The translations under genes were made by a program, and so were the position numbers. From Akebia trifoliata (Eukaryota > Streptophyta > Magnoliopsida > Ranunculales > Lardizabalaceae): a stretch of DNA of 64,000 nt. Position 1 is the first letter of the stretch, and each line of letters begins with the position of its first letter. Where the stretch lies: the NCBI GenBank assembly GCA_017979445.1, contig CM030715.1, forward strand, positions 29,671,090-29,735,089, written 5' to 3'. The notes below the pieces were generated by a model. That model was not told the DNA's origin. It saw nothing but the letters and a program-made list of their open reading frames with translations, and made no database searches. Shown here one piece after another: positions 1 to 11,640 of this stretch.

Positions 1-198
1 CAATTCAACAACTCTTTTCCTGATTGATTATAATGAATTTTCGTTACTCACTACTTATTACCCTTCTCTCCAGTAACTGATTTTGGCAAGGTTATGAGGT
101 TTCTGATGCAAAATTACTCTCTTTTACATTATTTTCTTTATTTTCCATTTTTTGTTTGTTTGTAATGGATCTGATTTACTAATTCTGCTTATGTGGAG

Positions 199-355
199 AA
201 ATGAAGATCAAGCACAACTCGACTATGATTCAAAGAAACTACAGAGCTATGTGAAGGAGAAATCTTTTTGGATTTCGGAAAAAGGGGTTCTTGCCGACAA
301 GATCAATCCAGGTGTTCTCAGATCTCTCGTGACCTTAACTGACAAGGCGAAATAA
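199..355 (+). CDS. Possible terminal coding exon of an unidentified gene (partial)
   Basis: An open frame ends in TAA at 353-355 and encodes a hydrophilic C-terminus starting NEDQAQLDYDSKK and closing LVTLTDKAK. A branch-point-like TTTACTAATTC and a pyrimidine-rich stretch precede a candidate acceptor AG at 197-198, so I place the exon start at 199 with two codon bases supplied from upstream. The stretch uses ordinary codons and is less AT-rich than its surroundings. I do not recognise the family. Any earlier exons lie mostly or wholly left of the window; an AG/GT pair near 73-93 could bound a mini-exon but its phase does not join cleanly. A 3' UTR would follow to about 540. Confidence 0.4.
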
Positions 356-717
356 TTTCTGTATGGCAAAATATACTTCGCTTCGTATACATAATGTCCC
401 TTCTCTACTTGAGAGTTTCCTTGGTATTTGCTACTAAGGGTTAGGAAAAAGACTGTAATTTTATGTTCTACATTCAGACCTAGTTTTGAAAATGATGAAG
501 AATGAATAGAGTCGAAGGAATTTGTGTTTGGCATCTTTTACCTCTCTTTGGAACAATTAAACTTAATAATTGATAATGTTCTTATATTGGGGCCCATCCA
601 AGTCATTTTTCTTTCAATAATTCTCTAATGCAACTAAGTTTAAAAAAAAAAAAAAAACCTAATTTGGGATAAGGCTTTGACAATTATAATGGGTTTCATG
701 ATTATTACAGATATGCC
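356..717. other. Putative 3' UTR and spacer
   Basis: AT-rich DNA after the terminal exon, with AATAATT-like stretches near 566-573 and an A15 run near 643-657. No gene is visible. Confidence 0.3.
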
Positions 718-1295
718 AAGGGTATAAATGGGTCGGATTGTATCCAAAAATCGAGTGATCCGAAATCCAAATTTAGCACAGGTTGGACCTTTGGAGTAGA
801 TCCTAATAAAAAATGGGTTGAATATGATTTGATGTCCCTTGATTCGAGTCCGATCTTGGTTGGTTTGGATTCATCCCTATATCCGTCTATATCCAAAATA
901 ATATATTGCTTTGAAAATTAAAATTTTCAGGCGTTTGAAAATATCCTTTGTTTACTGTTTTAATATAATATGAATTATTATAAAATAAAATGATTATAAT
1001 GATAAAATGAAGTAGAATAGCAATTTATCAAAGAAGTATAGTAGAAAAATATTTAACAGTTTGGACTTATCTGACCCGACCTGAATCAAGCAATTCGGAC
1101 AGGTCAGATTTGAATACAGATTAAGTGAAAGTAAAATGATTCGGGTATGATTTTATAGTAGGATCCCGAGTTCGATTTGGATTTGGATTCAGATTGGATA
1201 AAAAAATTGGATTTGGATTCAGATTGGATAAAAAAATTGGATCTGAATATGGACATACTCAGATCCAGTCCAGCTCCAACCCATTTTAAGCCCTA
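718..1295. mobile_element. Non-autonomous hAT-like element with 8-bp target duplication
   Basis: The element begins AAGGGTATAAATGGG and ends CCCATTTTAAGCCCTA, an imperfect terminal inverted repeat. It is flanked by an exact 8-bp direct repeat GATATGCC at 710-717 and 1296-1303, the target-site length expected of hAT elements. The interior is rich in GGATTTGGATTC-like motifs and has no coding capacity. Confidence 0.7.
1181..1240. repeat. Exact 30-bp tandem duplication
   Basis: Two identical 30-bp copies (1181-1210 and 1211-1240), each starting ATTTGGATTCAGATTGG, lie inside the hAT-like element. Their identity suggests a recent slippage or duplication event. Confidence 0.9.
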
Positions 1296-1418
1296 GATAT
1301 GCCACTCATGAGGGTAAATCAATATATATTGCTCATTTCCCTTGTGGATGTATCTTTTGGGAGAGGCTGTTTATCTTTCTTTTAATAGTATGGGTTTGGG
1401 TATTTTTCTATCTAATTT

Positions 1419-1490
1419 TAGAGAGCTTCTATTGCCACACCGACTTTTTCTAATGCCACCCCAAGATGTGTGCTAATTCTCTGTTTGCAA
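1419..1490. mobile_element. Fragment of the TATTGCCACACC small-element family
   Basis: The left end (GAGAGCTTCTATTGCCACACC) matches the ends of elements at 19440, 34957 and 61418. The right half is degenerate or missing. The flanks from 1296 to 2329 hold nothing else I can name. Confidence 0.4.
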
Positions 1491-2329
1491 CTTCCCATTA
1501 ATAACAATGATGTCTTTTATGAAGGGCGACACAAAGACATCACAAGGTTAGGCTAATATCTTAGGCAGGCTTTAATCAAACATGCTTTTTTACACCCTAA
1601 AACGAATCTTTGATCGAAAAGCTACCTATGCCCTAACTTAAAATAATGGATTTTTCACTGAAAATGATCATCCCTAAACAAGTCCTTAGAAACAAAGAAT
1701 CTTATTGTGGGTTTATTTAGAAGGAAAAAAAAAAGGCTATAAATGGGAAGCAATTTGAAGTCTACTATTATTGTGCATGAAACCAACCTATAGATGACAA
1801 ATGTTTGGGAAAATTTTGAGTTGACAACATGAATTAAGGTACATAAAACTCATATGGAATGTGGGGCATATTATCCATGCATGTATGGATGCATTACATG
1901 TATGTATGTATGCATCAACACCATCATCTCTTCAATTATCATGAATTTAAGGATGTGGGCCTTGGCAAAATGATTCCTTATTTGATGTCACCTCACTGTT
2001 GTTAGGCATTTGTACATTAATTGAAAAAGTTAGAATTTCTCATGGGAAAGCGGGAACACCACACTTCCTCACATGTTATTACATAGAATGATTGAACTTT
2101 GATGATTAGGAGACATTTTTTTTTTGGTTGCTTATACTATCAATCGAGCTAAGGATGTCTATAGGTATTTCGTTTATCTGAATTAAACTGTTTCTTTTAA
2201 TTATCCAAAGAATATCTAGAATAAGAAATAGTACGTATTTAGACTTGAGGCTTATAATTACGCGCATTTAAAATGTAGCACCCAAATGCATGATTAGGTG
2301 TCACAAGAACGTAGAGCATAAAATTTTAT

Positions 2330-2532
2330 GAACTCGCCAAGTGGCATACTCAATAGACTCTCTGACGTGGATAAGTTCGAGAATCGTACATTTATATGCC
2401 TCGAAATACACTTTTTATGACGAAGTGCAATTGTGTATCTCGAGACATACAGATCTACGGTTCCTCAAGCTAGTCACGTCAGGAAGTCGATTGAGTATGC
2501 CACCTGGTGAGTCATAATATTATCACGACTCT
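2330..2532. mobile_element. Palindromic foldback element, subgroup A, copy 1
   Basis: The left arm starts GAACTCGCCAAGTGGCATAC and the right arm ends with its near complement GTATGCCACCTGGTGAGTC followed by ATTATCACGACTC. The central core resembles the shared TATGCCTCGAAATACAC/GTGTATCTCGAGACATA motif. The whole element folds into one long hairpin and has no believable ORF. Confidence 0.75.
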
Positions 2533-2548
2533 TTTATGTATTATGAAT

Positions 2549-2769
2549 GAGTAATGATTTCTGACTCTCCCACATGGCATACTCAAAATACTTTCTTGAT
2601 GTGGTATGTGCTAAAACCATAGATCTTTTTATCTCAGAATACATAATTGCACATATTTATGGGGATGTGCATATGTATATCCCAAGGCAAAAATCTATGG
2701 TTCTACCACATACCACGTCAAGAGAGTATTTTGAGTATGCCACGTGGGGGAGTCAAATTATCACAATCC
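2549..2769. mobile_element. Palindromic foldback element, subgroup A, copy 2
   Basis: The arms read GACTCTCCCACATGGCATAC and GTATGCCACGTGGGGGAGTC, around ACCATAGATCTTTTTATCTC and its complement. It lies 16 bp from copy 1. The 78-codon open frame across it at 2574-2810 is a by-product of the palindrome. Confidence 0.8.
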
Positions 2770-4423
2770 ATTATGAAATGACGGTTTTTCAATGTGAATT
2801 TCAATTTTAAATTTGGATGTGACTAATTTTTATTTTTCGGACCTAACTATATCATTACTTTAGAGGGTTGAGGTGTCATTTGGACCAACATGACAGTTCA
2901 CATGACCCAAATGAGGACTTCGATCCAGACTAATATGGTCCTTCGATCCATGCAACCTTTTCCATCTATATGTATATGTTTGTATCTACCTATTTAATTT
3001 CTTTTTGCCATCATCTTTGTTTTTGGGATGTTGACCAAAGGAAAAAAATAAAAAAAAGATGCTAAGTTCATATATTAATTCCAGCCAACTAACGCATGGG
3101 CTATGATGCATTTATTGAAAAAGTTAAGTTTGATGTAGAAAAGAAGGAACACAATACTACCTTAGATGGCAAACATGAACTGGTTGAGCTGTGATGGACA
3201 TGTAGGAGGAAGGCAGAACACATGTGGTCTCCCAAAGGTTCTTTTAAAAAAAAACATGGGTGTGCTTAATGCCACTACTCCACTCATTTTTTTTCATGTG
3301 GGGCCCATGACTAAGTTATTTAACTCTTTGGAGTGATTTTTTTTTTTATACTGATTGATCCATTTTATTATTTGGTGTGTAGGCCTAAATCTTAGTATTT
3401 ATCATTTCGACATGTTGAATTTGAAAAAAGGTTTTTATCTATAAAAAAAACATGCTTGACCATGGGAAATCAATCTGAAATCTATGAACCCAATTTAGAT
3501 GTTTACACAAATAAGAGATATTTTTTACTAACAGAAAAGTCAATCCAAGATTTCACATAATCCTAGTTGACCAATAGTATGAAACGTAATATAGTAATTT
3601 TGTGAAGTGGGAATGCCCTCAATACATGTAGGTTTGTGTAATTGGTCAATTCATTTATGAGGAAATTTTTTTTCCAACACAACAAAACCTTATCTCAAAG
3701 ATTTGGGTTGGCTAAATGAACTATGTTCTTCTATTTCATTGTCAAAAGTCAAGTCTCCTATTATAGATAAGTATGACTCCATGCACAGTCAGGTGGGGAG
3801 AATTTTTTTTTGTTTTTGTTTTTGTTCGGGGAAGGGCGAGTTAGAAAACCACAACTCTATATGTGTGTGTGTGTGTGTGGAAGGAGAGAAAAATATGTAT
3901 CCCATTTGACCAAAGCTAAGGAAACGTGAGGGAAATGCCTACGAAAAACATTCTTAAAAGCAAATTTCTAACTTCCGTAGAAACATATCAAACACGTTTT
4001 GGATTATTTCAACATCTTTACACCATTTGTACTCCCAAGCTCTCTAAAGTTCTAATTTTTGAAGTTGACATAATATATTAATTAATAATTACAATTCCAG
4101 CGTTTGATTGCCAGTTAAGAATTCACCTTGTAGTTGCAGAGAACCCTAACCTAAGTATTAATCAATTTATATTGTGCTTGGATTGGATGGTGTTGATCCT
4201 TTATTAGGCCCCGTGGTCCAACTTAGCCAAACAAAAAATATATATATTCGTGGTCCAAAAAAACGAGTGGTGCTGATCTATGGGCCACTAGTCGGATTTC
4301 TCTATTTATTTTTAGTTGAATTAAAGATTTTTTTGGTAGAACTTGATTTGGGTTTCCACCAATATCAGATAGATGATGATCATGTAGACATTCCAATTGT
4401 AATTTGCCTACTTTCACTCTAAT
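2770..4423. other. Intergenic DNA without a recognisable gene
   Basis: AT-rich sequence with a short (TG)n run near 3861-3879 and several A/T homopolymers. The open frames here are short and show no family motif. Confidence 0.4.
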
Positions 4424-4776
4424 CAGGGGTGGAGCTAGTAAGGAGCCAGTAGGAGCAATTGCCCTCTACAAAATCTTTTTGAATATTTTAGACACCCTTA
4501 CTTTCATGCTTTAATTTGAGATTCCCTTGTATTTTGAACTAATTACATATCCCATTTGCCCCCACTCCCTCACCTCCCTCCAATTATTGCCCCCCTCCCC
4601 TCTATGTTTGGAGGATGACATTGCCTCTTATTTGGGCCTTTTCTCATTAGATTAATTGGAAATGATCTATATATCCTTTTCTTCAATTTTTGACAAAGGC
4701 TGTCAATTTCTACCCAAATCATTCATCTTCAAACTCTTCAACCGTATCTTTAAATATAATTTGCCCCCACTACAGG
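4424..4776. mobile_element. Possible diverged CAGGGG-type element
   Basis: The left end TCAGGGGTGGAGCTAG resembles the CAGGGGCTGAGCCAGG end of the hAT-like copy at 56144, and the segment closes in GCCCCCACTACAGG. No target duplication could be matched, so this is tentative. From 4777 to 6790 I see only AT-rich spacer. Confidence 0.3.
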
Positions 4777-6792
4777 AATAGGACACCATATATACTTGAT
4801 CTTGATTTGGGTTCGTCTAGTCAACTCGTGAGTTTTTTATTTGATTAGACTAGTTGGCTATTCGGGTTAAGTCGAGTTCTTGAATTTTAAAACCATGGTT
4901 GATACATGATCCTCCCAAGAAGTAGGATAATGTTCATCATTGTCAATCAGAATTATTTCAAATAAGTGGTCCATTTAAAAGATATCTAACCCCACATTTA
5001 CTTGGACAAAATAGAGTAGATTCATAGAATTTGAATTAGTAGTATTATTATCTTTCGAGTTCCCACCGATTTCTCGTTTGTATTCTTCCTTTCTCTTTTG
5101 TTTTATACCATTTTGCACTCATTTCCATCTTTGGTAACTATGGTTAAGAATCTTAATTAATATGGTCGGTCCTCAGAGACAGGTTTTTTGTTGAAGACAA
5201 AATGGGATATGAAAGGGAAAGGGAAAAAATTAAGACATAATTCTTATTTGGATTGATTGCAAACCAATTATAGATATGGATAAATAAAATTGGTGAAATT
5301 AGGTCGATTTAAAATATTTACGTACCCAAATAACTTTAATCGTATGTAAAAAAAATTGTATTGATTTTACCCTAAAAGCCCCCATGATTTTAAAATATTG
5401 AGATATGTAACCGTTGAAAAATCTTTGGGGTATAAAAGAAAATTTATTATAAATGTTCGCACCATGTAGATAAATTTATTCAGATATGTAAATATTTTAA
5501 AATCATATACAATTACATAATTTTTGAAAACTTTCATCCAATTGTGTAAATGTCAAGTATTGTAGTAGTATTATATGATGGACTTACAATCATTAAGTTA
5601 AAAACAACTTTGCTGATGACAACAAAGTGTTATTTGGGGTTAGCTAAATGAATTGTGTTCCTCTATTCAATCATGTTTCATTAATAAAGTTATATCTTAT
5701 TTGGTTATTAAAAGTGAGTTCATGTCTACTTCCACTATCTCACTTACATTCTTTTCGTGTTTTCCCTCTCTTTTTAAAGATTTTTAACTTGAATATTTCT
5801 TTTATTTGAGACTATAATTGGTTTGTGTTAAACATACCCAATATATATAGATATATCAATTGACTTTCTTCCTATTTATTGTATGTTGGATCCCTTGTTA
5901 GTAATCTCTCGTTTAATTCTTGAAAAATTCACGAAACTTTCGTTTATTTCAATGAAAATATTATTTTCCGAATTATTGAACTATTTTGAATAATTCAAGC
6001 ATTTTAAGTTAAAAAAGAATAAAACATGTTTTTTTATGACTTTTACAAATTTTTATAAAACTTGATGGAAAAAATATACTACTATAACTTATTATCTGTT
6101 GCAAAGTGTAAACTTGTAAATTCTGACATGTAACACAAGTCGACTTTGAAGTGGCCATACTTCAAAATTTGAAAGAATCCACCTTTTTACTTGATAAATG
6201 ATCTTTTTATCTTTAAAAATAATAATATGACATGATCTTCTACATTTATTTGAGATTATACCTCAAATTGATGATTTATCCCTTGAATTTGATCTTCTTT
6301 TATAAATCAATGGAACAATAACCTCAATGCCCTCATTATTACCATCATCAATACATATTCACCTTCACCATCACCATTAACATCACTATCATATTACCGA
6401 ATTTTTGAAATGAGACAAATAATACATGTATGAAACAAATGCTGCATATTTTCCATTTATCGAATTTTAGACCGGATTTTTGCCATTCAAAATCGAATAA
6501 AACTCGAATTTTCACAAATCGAATTTTTGCCATATTCCAAATTGCTAGCAAGGGTTGGATCTACTCTTTTATTTTTCTCAAATGTATTTATTTCCAATTT
6601 CATCTTATTGTTACCATCAATTATTAAATTAAAAAGATATATATTAGAAAAAAAAAACACGAATGTTTAAGAATTATTTGACACTACATTGATTTTCCTT
6701 TTTATCGTTAAAGGGCCCCTCCCTTTTTATTAAATCCCTTCTTTTTGAAATAATTACAAGTTAAGTCATTAAGAAGAATGGGAACGGATCAA

Positions 6793-7153
6793 GGGACATA
6801 TGAAAAAACATATGTAAAAATAATGTAACATTAATAAATTTTCAAAATATAGGTTAGAAGTTTCGGATTGAGCTGATTTTTTGTGAGGATGATCTCTATG
6901 ATGGGACGATCATCCGAAAAAAAAAATCAGTCCAATCTGAAACTTCTAACCCCATTAAAAGTGATTTAGAATGTGGACCATCAATTTTTGCCAATAATTT
7001 GTAAATCACTTTTGATGGACTTAGAAGTTTCAGATTGAGCTGATTTTTTGTGAGGATGATCTTCTCATCATAGTAACCATCCTCGCAAAAAATCAGTTCA
7101 ATCCAAAACCTCTAACCCATATTTTGAAAAACCATTATTTTTACATATGTCCC
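6793..7153. mobile_element. Multi-hairpin foldback element, copy 1
   Basis: The outer inverted repeat is GGGACATATG...CATATGTCCC. Inside lie two strong hairpins at about 6852-6955 and 7019-7128, each built on GAAGTTTCGGATTGAGCTGA and its complement ATCAGTYCAATCYRAAACTTC. A third, weaker hairpin around AAAAGTGATTTAGAA and AAATCACTTTTGATGG sits between them. No coding capacity. Confidence 0.75.
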
Positions 7154-7810
7154 ATGTACCGCCCCCAAGAAGAATACTTTGAAGTGCAAGGGGACTAGAA
7201 GAAACATCATCGACCAAGTAAAAATCATTCCCATACGATCCCAATCGCACCGAAAGATCAACTGCTCTATTAGTCTCTCTCCACCATAATTCAAAAGCAC
7301 AAGTTAAAAAATCTTCTCTAAACACCAAAATCTCCTTTATATGATCAGCAAATTTTCAAGAGCCTTCAATTTCCTTATTGAAACATTTGATTGAATATGG
7401 TGAATCTGAACTCACAAGTATCTATAGGTAATTCTTCGTTTTCACCATCTTCATCTTCATGTTATGTGATTGTTGCATACACCTAGAAGTTGTAATTGAT
7501 GTAAGATTCAAAATAAATGAGTAGAAAGACTAGGAGAAGATTTTTACAATTCGTAGCCATTAGCATTATAAGGATCCCTTGTTTTGCTACCTCGATGCCT
7601 CTTCACATGGCAAGTTACAAAACAAAGGACCTTCTCCATGATAGAGAACCTTTATGAGGCAAGACATTACCATATATAATTATCAGCATTTATATAATGG
7701 TGTTGCAATATGGAGGATGCCATTTTACAGCTTATAAGCTCTCTAACATATTTTTCTCCACAACTGTCTCTCTTTTTAACAAGTGGTAAGAGTCTTTTAT
7801 TAATAAAATC
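7154..7810. other. Spacer with no supportable gene
   Basis: Mixed AT-rich DNA. The overlapping minus-strand frames at 7098-7328 have no recognisable motif and run into the foldback element. Confidence 0.35.
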
Positions 7811-8021
7811 ATCGTGATAATGACTTGTCAGGTGGCATACTCAACCGACTACTTGACATGACAAGTTCGGGAACCTTAGGTCTTGTACGTCTCGGGATAC
7901 ACGATTGCACTTTCCCATTAAAAAAAGTGTATCCCAAGGTGTACAAATTTACAGTTCCCGAATTATCCATGTCAAGGAGTCGATTGAGTGTACTACCTGG
8001 CGAGTCATATTATTAGGACTC
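7811..8021. mobile_element. Palindromic foldback element, subgroup A, copy 3
   Basis: Complementary arms TCAGGTGGCATACTCAACCG and CGATTGAGTGTACTACCTGG flank CTCGGGATACACGATTGCAC and its complement GTGTATCCCAAGG. It differs from copies 1 and 2 at many arm positions, but often with matching changes on both sides. Confidence 0.75.
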
Positions 8022-8763
8022 TAAATAAAATATTCTTTTGACTTCATTGGCATATATGTCGATTCTATTCCACTCTTCAAATCATTTGAATTAGAAATAC
8101 GGTAGAGAAAGAAAAATAGGAGCAAATTAATATGGTTATTTGTTTGATTGATTTAGCTTGTTACACTAAACAAAACATCATGCTTTGATTTGTAACCACA
8201 TTTATGTTGGTTTAATGTACCTTGCTTTCTTAGCTATAAAATAATTCCACATGCTTCGTCACCAAACTACTTGTCGCAAGTCTATGTGCATGTTTTGTTC
8301 TTCCTATCCTCGATTCATCTTATATTTACAGGATATATTGGGCAATTGTCCCTTCAAGATTCTCATAAACAAGAATTTTTTTTTATTTTTCTGGACATCC
8401 TATTATAATTTAATTAACAACAGAATTTTAGAGATCTAAGAAAATCATTATTTTGTTTTTGAGATTCAAATGATCATGATTCCTGTGAGACATTGTTATT
8501 GTCTAATGAACCATCACTTTTTCTCAAAGCAATGCTGGTTATGAGTGACACCTATTTTCTATTCACCCAACTCTCAAGGGTACAACTCTATGAACCAAAC
8601 AAATTAATATCTTTAAATATATGGGTGAATTACCATTTCATGAGCTGAATTTAACGAATTACGATTTCAAAGGTTTTAAAGTGACTATTTCACAGGTTTA
8701 AAAGGTATATCTCACTAATAGTAATGAAATCAGCAAGATAGTCACTTTAAAGATTGTTAAATT

Positions 8764-8840
8764 ATGAGGAGATCATCCTCGTCAGAAATCAGTCCATTAT
8801 GAAACTTTTAACCCATATAAGACAAAACATTTTGGCTGAG
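8764..8840. mobile_element. Truncated right half of a multi-hairpin element
   Basis: GAGATCATCCTCGTCAGAAA with the following CAGTCCATTATGAAACTTTTAACCC reproduces the right half of a hairpin from the 6793/8853/10314 family. The left half is absent. Confidence 0.5.
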
Positions 8841-8852
8841 ATAGAGGTTCAA

Positions 8853-9222
8853 GAGACAATGTTGGGATATAAAATTTATCTTATATGACTTAAAAGTTTT
8901 GGATTGGTCTGACTTTTTGTAAGAATGATCTTTTTGGTAAGGAGATTATCCTTACAATCATAGATATCATCCACACAAAAAATCAGTTCAATATGAAATT
9001 TTAATCCCACCAAAAGTGGTTTACAAATTAACGGAAAAAAACGATGATCCACAATTCTAAACCACTTTTGATGGGATCAGAAACTTCATATTTGGCTAAT
9101 TTTTTGTGAGGGTGATCTCCTCACCATAAAGACCATCCTTACTAAAAATCAGTCAAATCCAAAACTTTTAAGTCATATAGGACAAAGGCATTGACTCCTT
9201 GTTGTTTCCCTAACATTGTCTC
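8853..9222. mobile_element. Multi-hairpin foldback element, copy 2
   Basis: The outer ends GAGACAATGTTGGG and CCCTAACATTGTCTC are inverted. Two internal hairpins carry TTAAAAGTTTTGGATTGG/CCAAAACTTTTAAGTC-type arms, and a middle one pairs CCACCAAAAGTGGTTTA with AAACCACTTTTGATGGG. A run of about 18 C starts at the right end. Confidence 0.7.
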
Positions 9223-9658
9223 CCCCCCCCCCCCCCCCCACATATATATAGGGAGTCATTCAACATCAACTGAAATAACATATGTTTTAGCAAATGTCTT
9301 GGGGCCGTTCGATCGGACGCAATTCAACGGTCGAGATCTATTTTACGTTAAGTTAAAAATTATCAACTTTTTACAACGCCATCATTTAATTTTGATATAT
9401 TTAGTACTACCTCCCTCACAACTTAAATCTCAAAAGAAGAAAGAGTTTTGTTATCTTTTCCCTCTTTCTCTCTCTCTCTCTCTACACTCTACAGACATTG
9501 ACAATTCTCTCTCTCTCACACTCCAACTCTCTCACTGCAAATCGAGAAAAAATGCCCTAATTTCTTCCTACACCCACTTAAACCCTTCTTCACCCCTTCC
9601 CTTTATTCCCAACCCAACCCCATTAACAATCTCCAAAACAGGAAAAAAAAACCCCTTA

Positions 9659-10092
9659 ATGTTTATTGCTCTTCTATCCTTCTTTTTAATTCTCGACTCT
9701 CTAATCTCCTTAATTGACGCCCTTCACACCAAAGATCGAGTTGGATTTGCTTTCCAATTAGATATAATCTCAATTGTTTATCTCTTTCTTCTCTACCCTG
9801 TCGTGGGTTTCTTGATTAATTTCTCCAATTCGATTCCATTACCTTCTTTGATCCTTAATTTAATTGACCTTTTTGCTTTTGGGTAAGAATTTATCATCTT
9901 TTATCTTCAGAGACCTAACTAGACTTGAGAATCGATATTTCGATCTCTTACTCGTTCCTATTACAATTTGCATTTTTTAGACGATTCTCAAATTGGGTTG
10001 CCCCCAATCTAAATTCCCAAGTTTGGGTCGTGGGGTTGGTTTGATTTTGCATGGAACATGGTTGATTCAAAGGGGTTTCTCATTTCACACCA
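9659..10092 (+). pseudogene. TMEM45/DUF716-family membrane protein pseudogene
   Basis: From the ATG at 9659 the frame encodes hydrophobic membrane segments (MFIALLSFFLILDSL, DRVGFAFQLDIISIVYLFLL) as in the multi-pass TMEM45/DUF716 family. TAA at 9884-9886 falls within the homology. Reading on gives EFIIFYLQ, then a shift near 9911 leads into DLTRLENRYFDLLLVPITIC, TAG at 9978-9980, and FPSLGRGVGLILHGTWLIQ, a family-typical block. The homology stops after GFSFHT at a GA-repeat, so the C-terminal segments are missing, and the usual first ~100 residues are also not seen. CT-rich DNA upstream (9470-9600) resembles a 5' UTR. The family assignment rests on recalled motif layout, not a search; a different DUF716-like gene is possible. 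Confidence 0.6.
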
Positions 10093-10313
10093 AGAGAGAG
10101 TTGCAGCAGGAGAGAGAGAGAGAGAGATCAAAAGTTTTTTTTCACAGGGGTACTTTCTCAATTTGTAAAGAAGATGAGTGAAACACATTTTTATTTTTTT
10201 GAGTTCATCTCATCCGTTTGAACGTGTTTTATCCAACAACTCCAAGATGTTTGCTAAAACATCTTATTTTTAGATTGACACCGAACGACTCTCATATATA
10301 TATATGTGGTCCC

Positions 10314-10652
10314 GTTCAACACCAAACATTTTGGCCAACATTTTAGCCAACCATTTTTGTCGTACATGGGTTAGAAGTTTTGGAATGGGCTGATTTTTAG
10401 TGAGGATGATCTCCACCGTAGAGATCATCCTCACTAAAAATCAGACCATTCCAAAACTTCTAGCCCCATGTTTACAAGTTGAAAAATCGTAGACCGTCCA
10501 TTTTTTGTAAACCATTTTTGATGGGGTTAGAAGTTTTGAAATGGGCTGATTTTTGGTGATGACGATCTCCTCACCGTAGAGATCACCTTCACCAAAAATC
10601 AGCCCATTCCAAAACTTCTAACCCATCTTTTGAAAAATGTTTGGTGCTGAAC
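10314..10652. mobile_element. Multi-hairpin foldback element, copy 3
   Basis: Outer inverted ends GTTCAACACCAAACATTTTG and AAAAATGTTTGGTGCTGAAC. The two internal hairpins are near perfect, e.g. GATTTTTAGTGAGGATGATC with its complement GATCATCCTCACTAAAAATC. This is the best preserved of the three copies. Confidence 0.8.
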
Positions 10653-10969
10653 ATTTCCCTATATATATACATATGTGTGTGTGTGTGTGTGTGAAAGAGA
10701 ATATGAAACAATCTAAGACTTCCTTGTGAGAAGATGAGGCAAACTCAAAGAAACACCCCCATTGACATCTCCTTAGCTATTGACAAATTCATCTAAAATT
10801 TATAAAAATAATTGTAAAATGATTTGCTTTGATTATGGATCAGGTTCTCTTAACCCGTGTAAAAACACATGACCCCACCTTATAAGCACAAATTCCAATA
10901 ATCAGAATTTATCATATGTACATTATCAACATAGATATAAATCTAAGCCATTGGTTGGCATTGAATATG

Positions 10970-11168
10970 AATAATGATTTTCTAACTCCCCCTTCTAACA
11001 CACGCCCCTGATGTGGCATGTGCTAGAATCATAGATTCTTTTCCTTAGGATATACGACTGTACATATTTATGGGCATAGTTGTGTATCCCGAGGGAGGAA
11101 TCTATGGTTCTAACTCATGCCACGTCAGAGGGCGTGTGTCAGAGGAGACATCAGAAAATCACGACTCA
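10970..11168. mobile_element. Palindromic foldback element, subgroup A variant, copy 4
   Basis: Arms TAACACACGCCCCTGATGTG and CACGTCAGAGGGCGTGTGTC surround GAATCATAGATTCTTTTCC and its complement. The middle arm differs from copies 1-3, whereas the core and the CACGACTC end are retained. Confidence 0.75.
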
Positions 11169-11444
11169 TTAAATATAGTTACTTATTTTTGTTTTAAAAA
11201 TATGTATATTTTCCTATTATTATAGTACCAATGTTTTTGTCCTTCACCAAAATCATAAGATCCAAACACTCCAACCAATATTGATACTATTACTTTCTAA
11301 TTACACTAATAATAATAATTTCCTTAAAATCAATCTTGCTTTCAATATTTTTTTAGAAGAGAAGAAATGTCACTTAGGATTCTATAACTCCATTAGAGTA
11401 AGGATTTCACCCTCACTAAGGGTCCTCCATCTTTGAGCTCATGT

Positions 11445-11640
11445 TGTGGCATCAAATCCCATGATCTGATGCTTTATGATTCTAAAGGATAATATTTTAT
11501 GAATTTTAAAAAATAAATTTTTATAAAAGAAAATTATTTTTTACCATTGAATTTCAGTTTTAAGTTTGGGAGTTAAAATCTTAGATCAAATTTAAAGAAA
11601 ATTATTTTTAAACTTTTGTTTCTATTTTGAATTCAAGTTC
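11445..11640. mobile_element. Fragment related to the large foldback at 57.3-58.4 kb
   Basis: GTTGTGGCATCAAATCCCATGATCTGATGC followed by TTACCATTGAATTTCAGTTTTAAGTTTGGGAGTT parallels the inner half of the element at 57345-58370. Only one arm is present. The remaining DNA from 11169 to 13460 shows no supportable gene. Confidence 0.45.

Noticed and set aside
2574..2810. Frames inside foldback elements (also near 7825, 18075, 22795, 24669)
   Set aside because: They follow the palindromes and differ between copies of the same element, so they are not maintained as protein.
9191..9886. A 231-codon open frame taken as a single gene
   Set aside because: Its first half covers a poly-C run, a foldback end and a CT-rich leader; only the part from 9659 resembles a protein family, and that part is broken.
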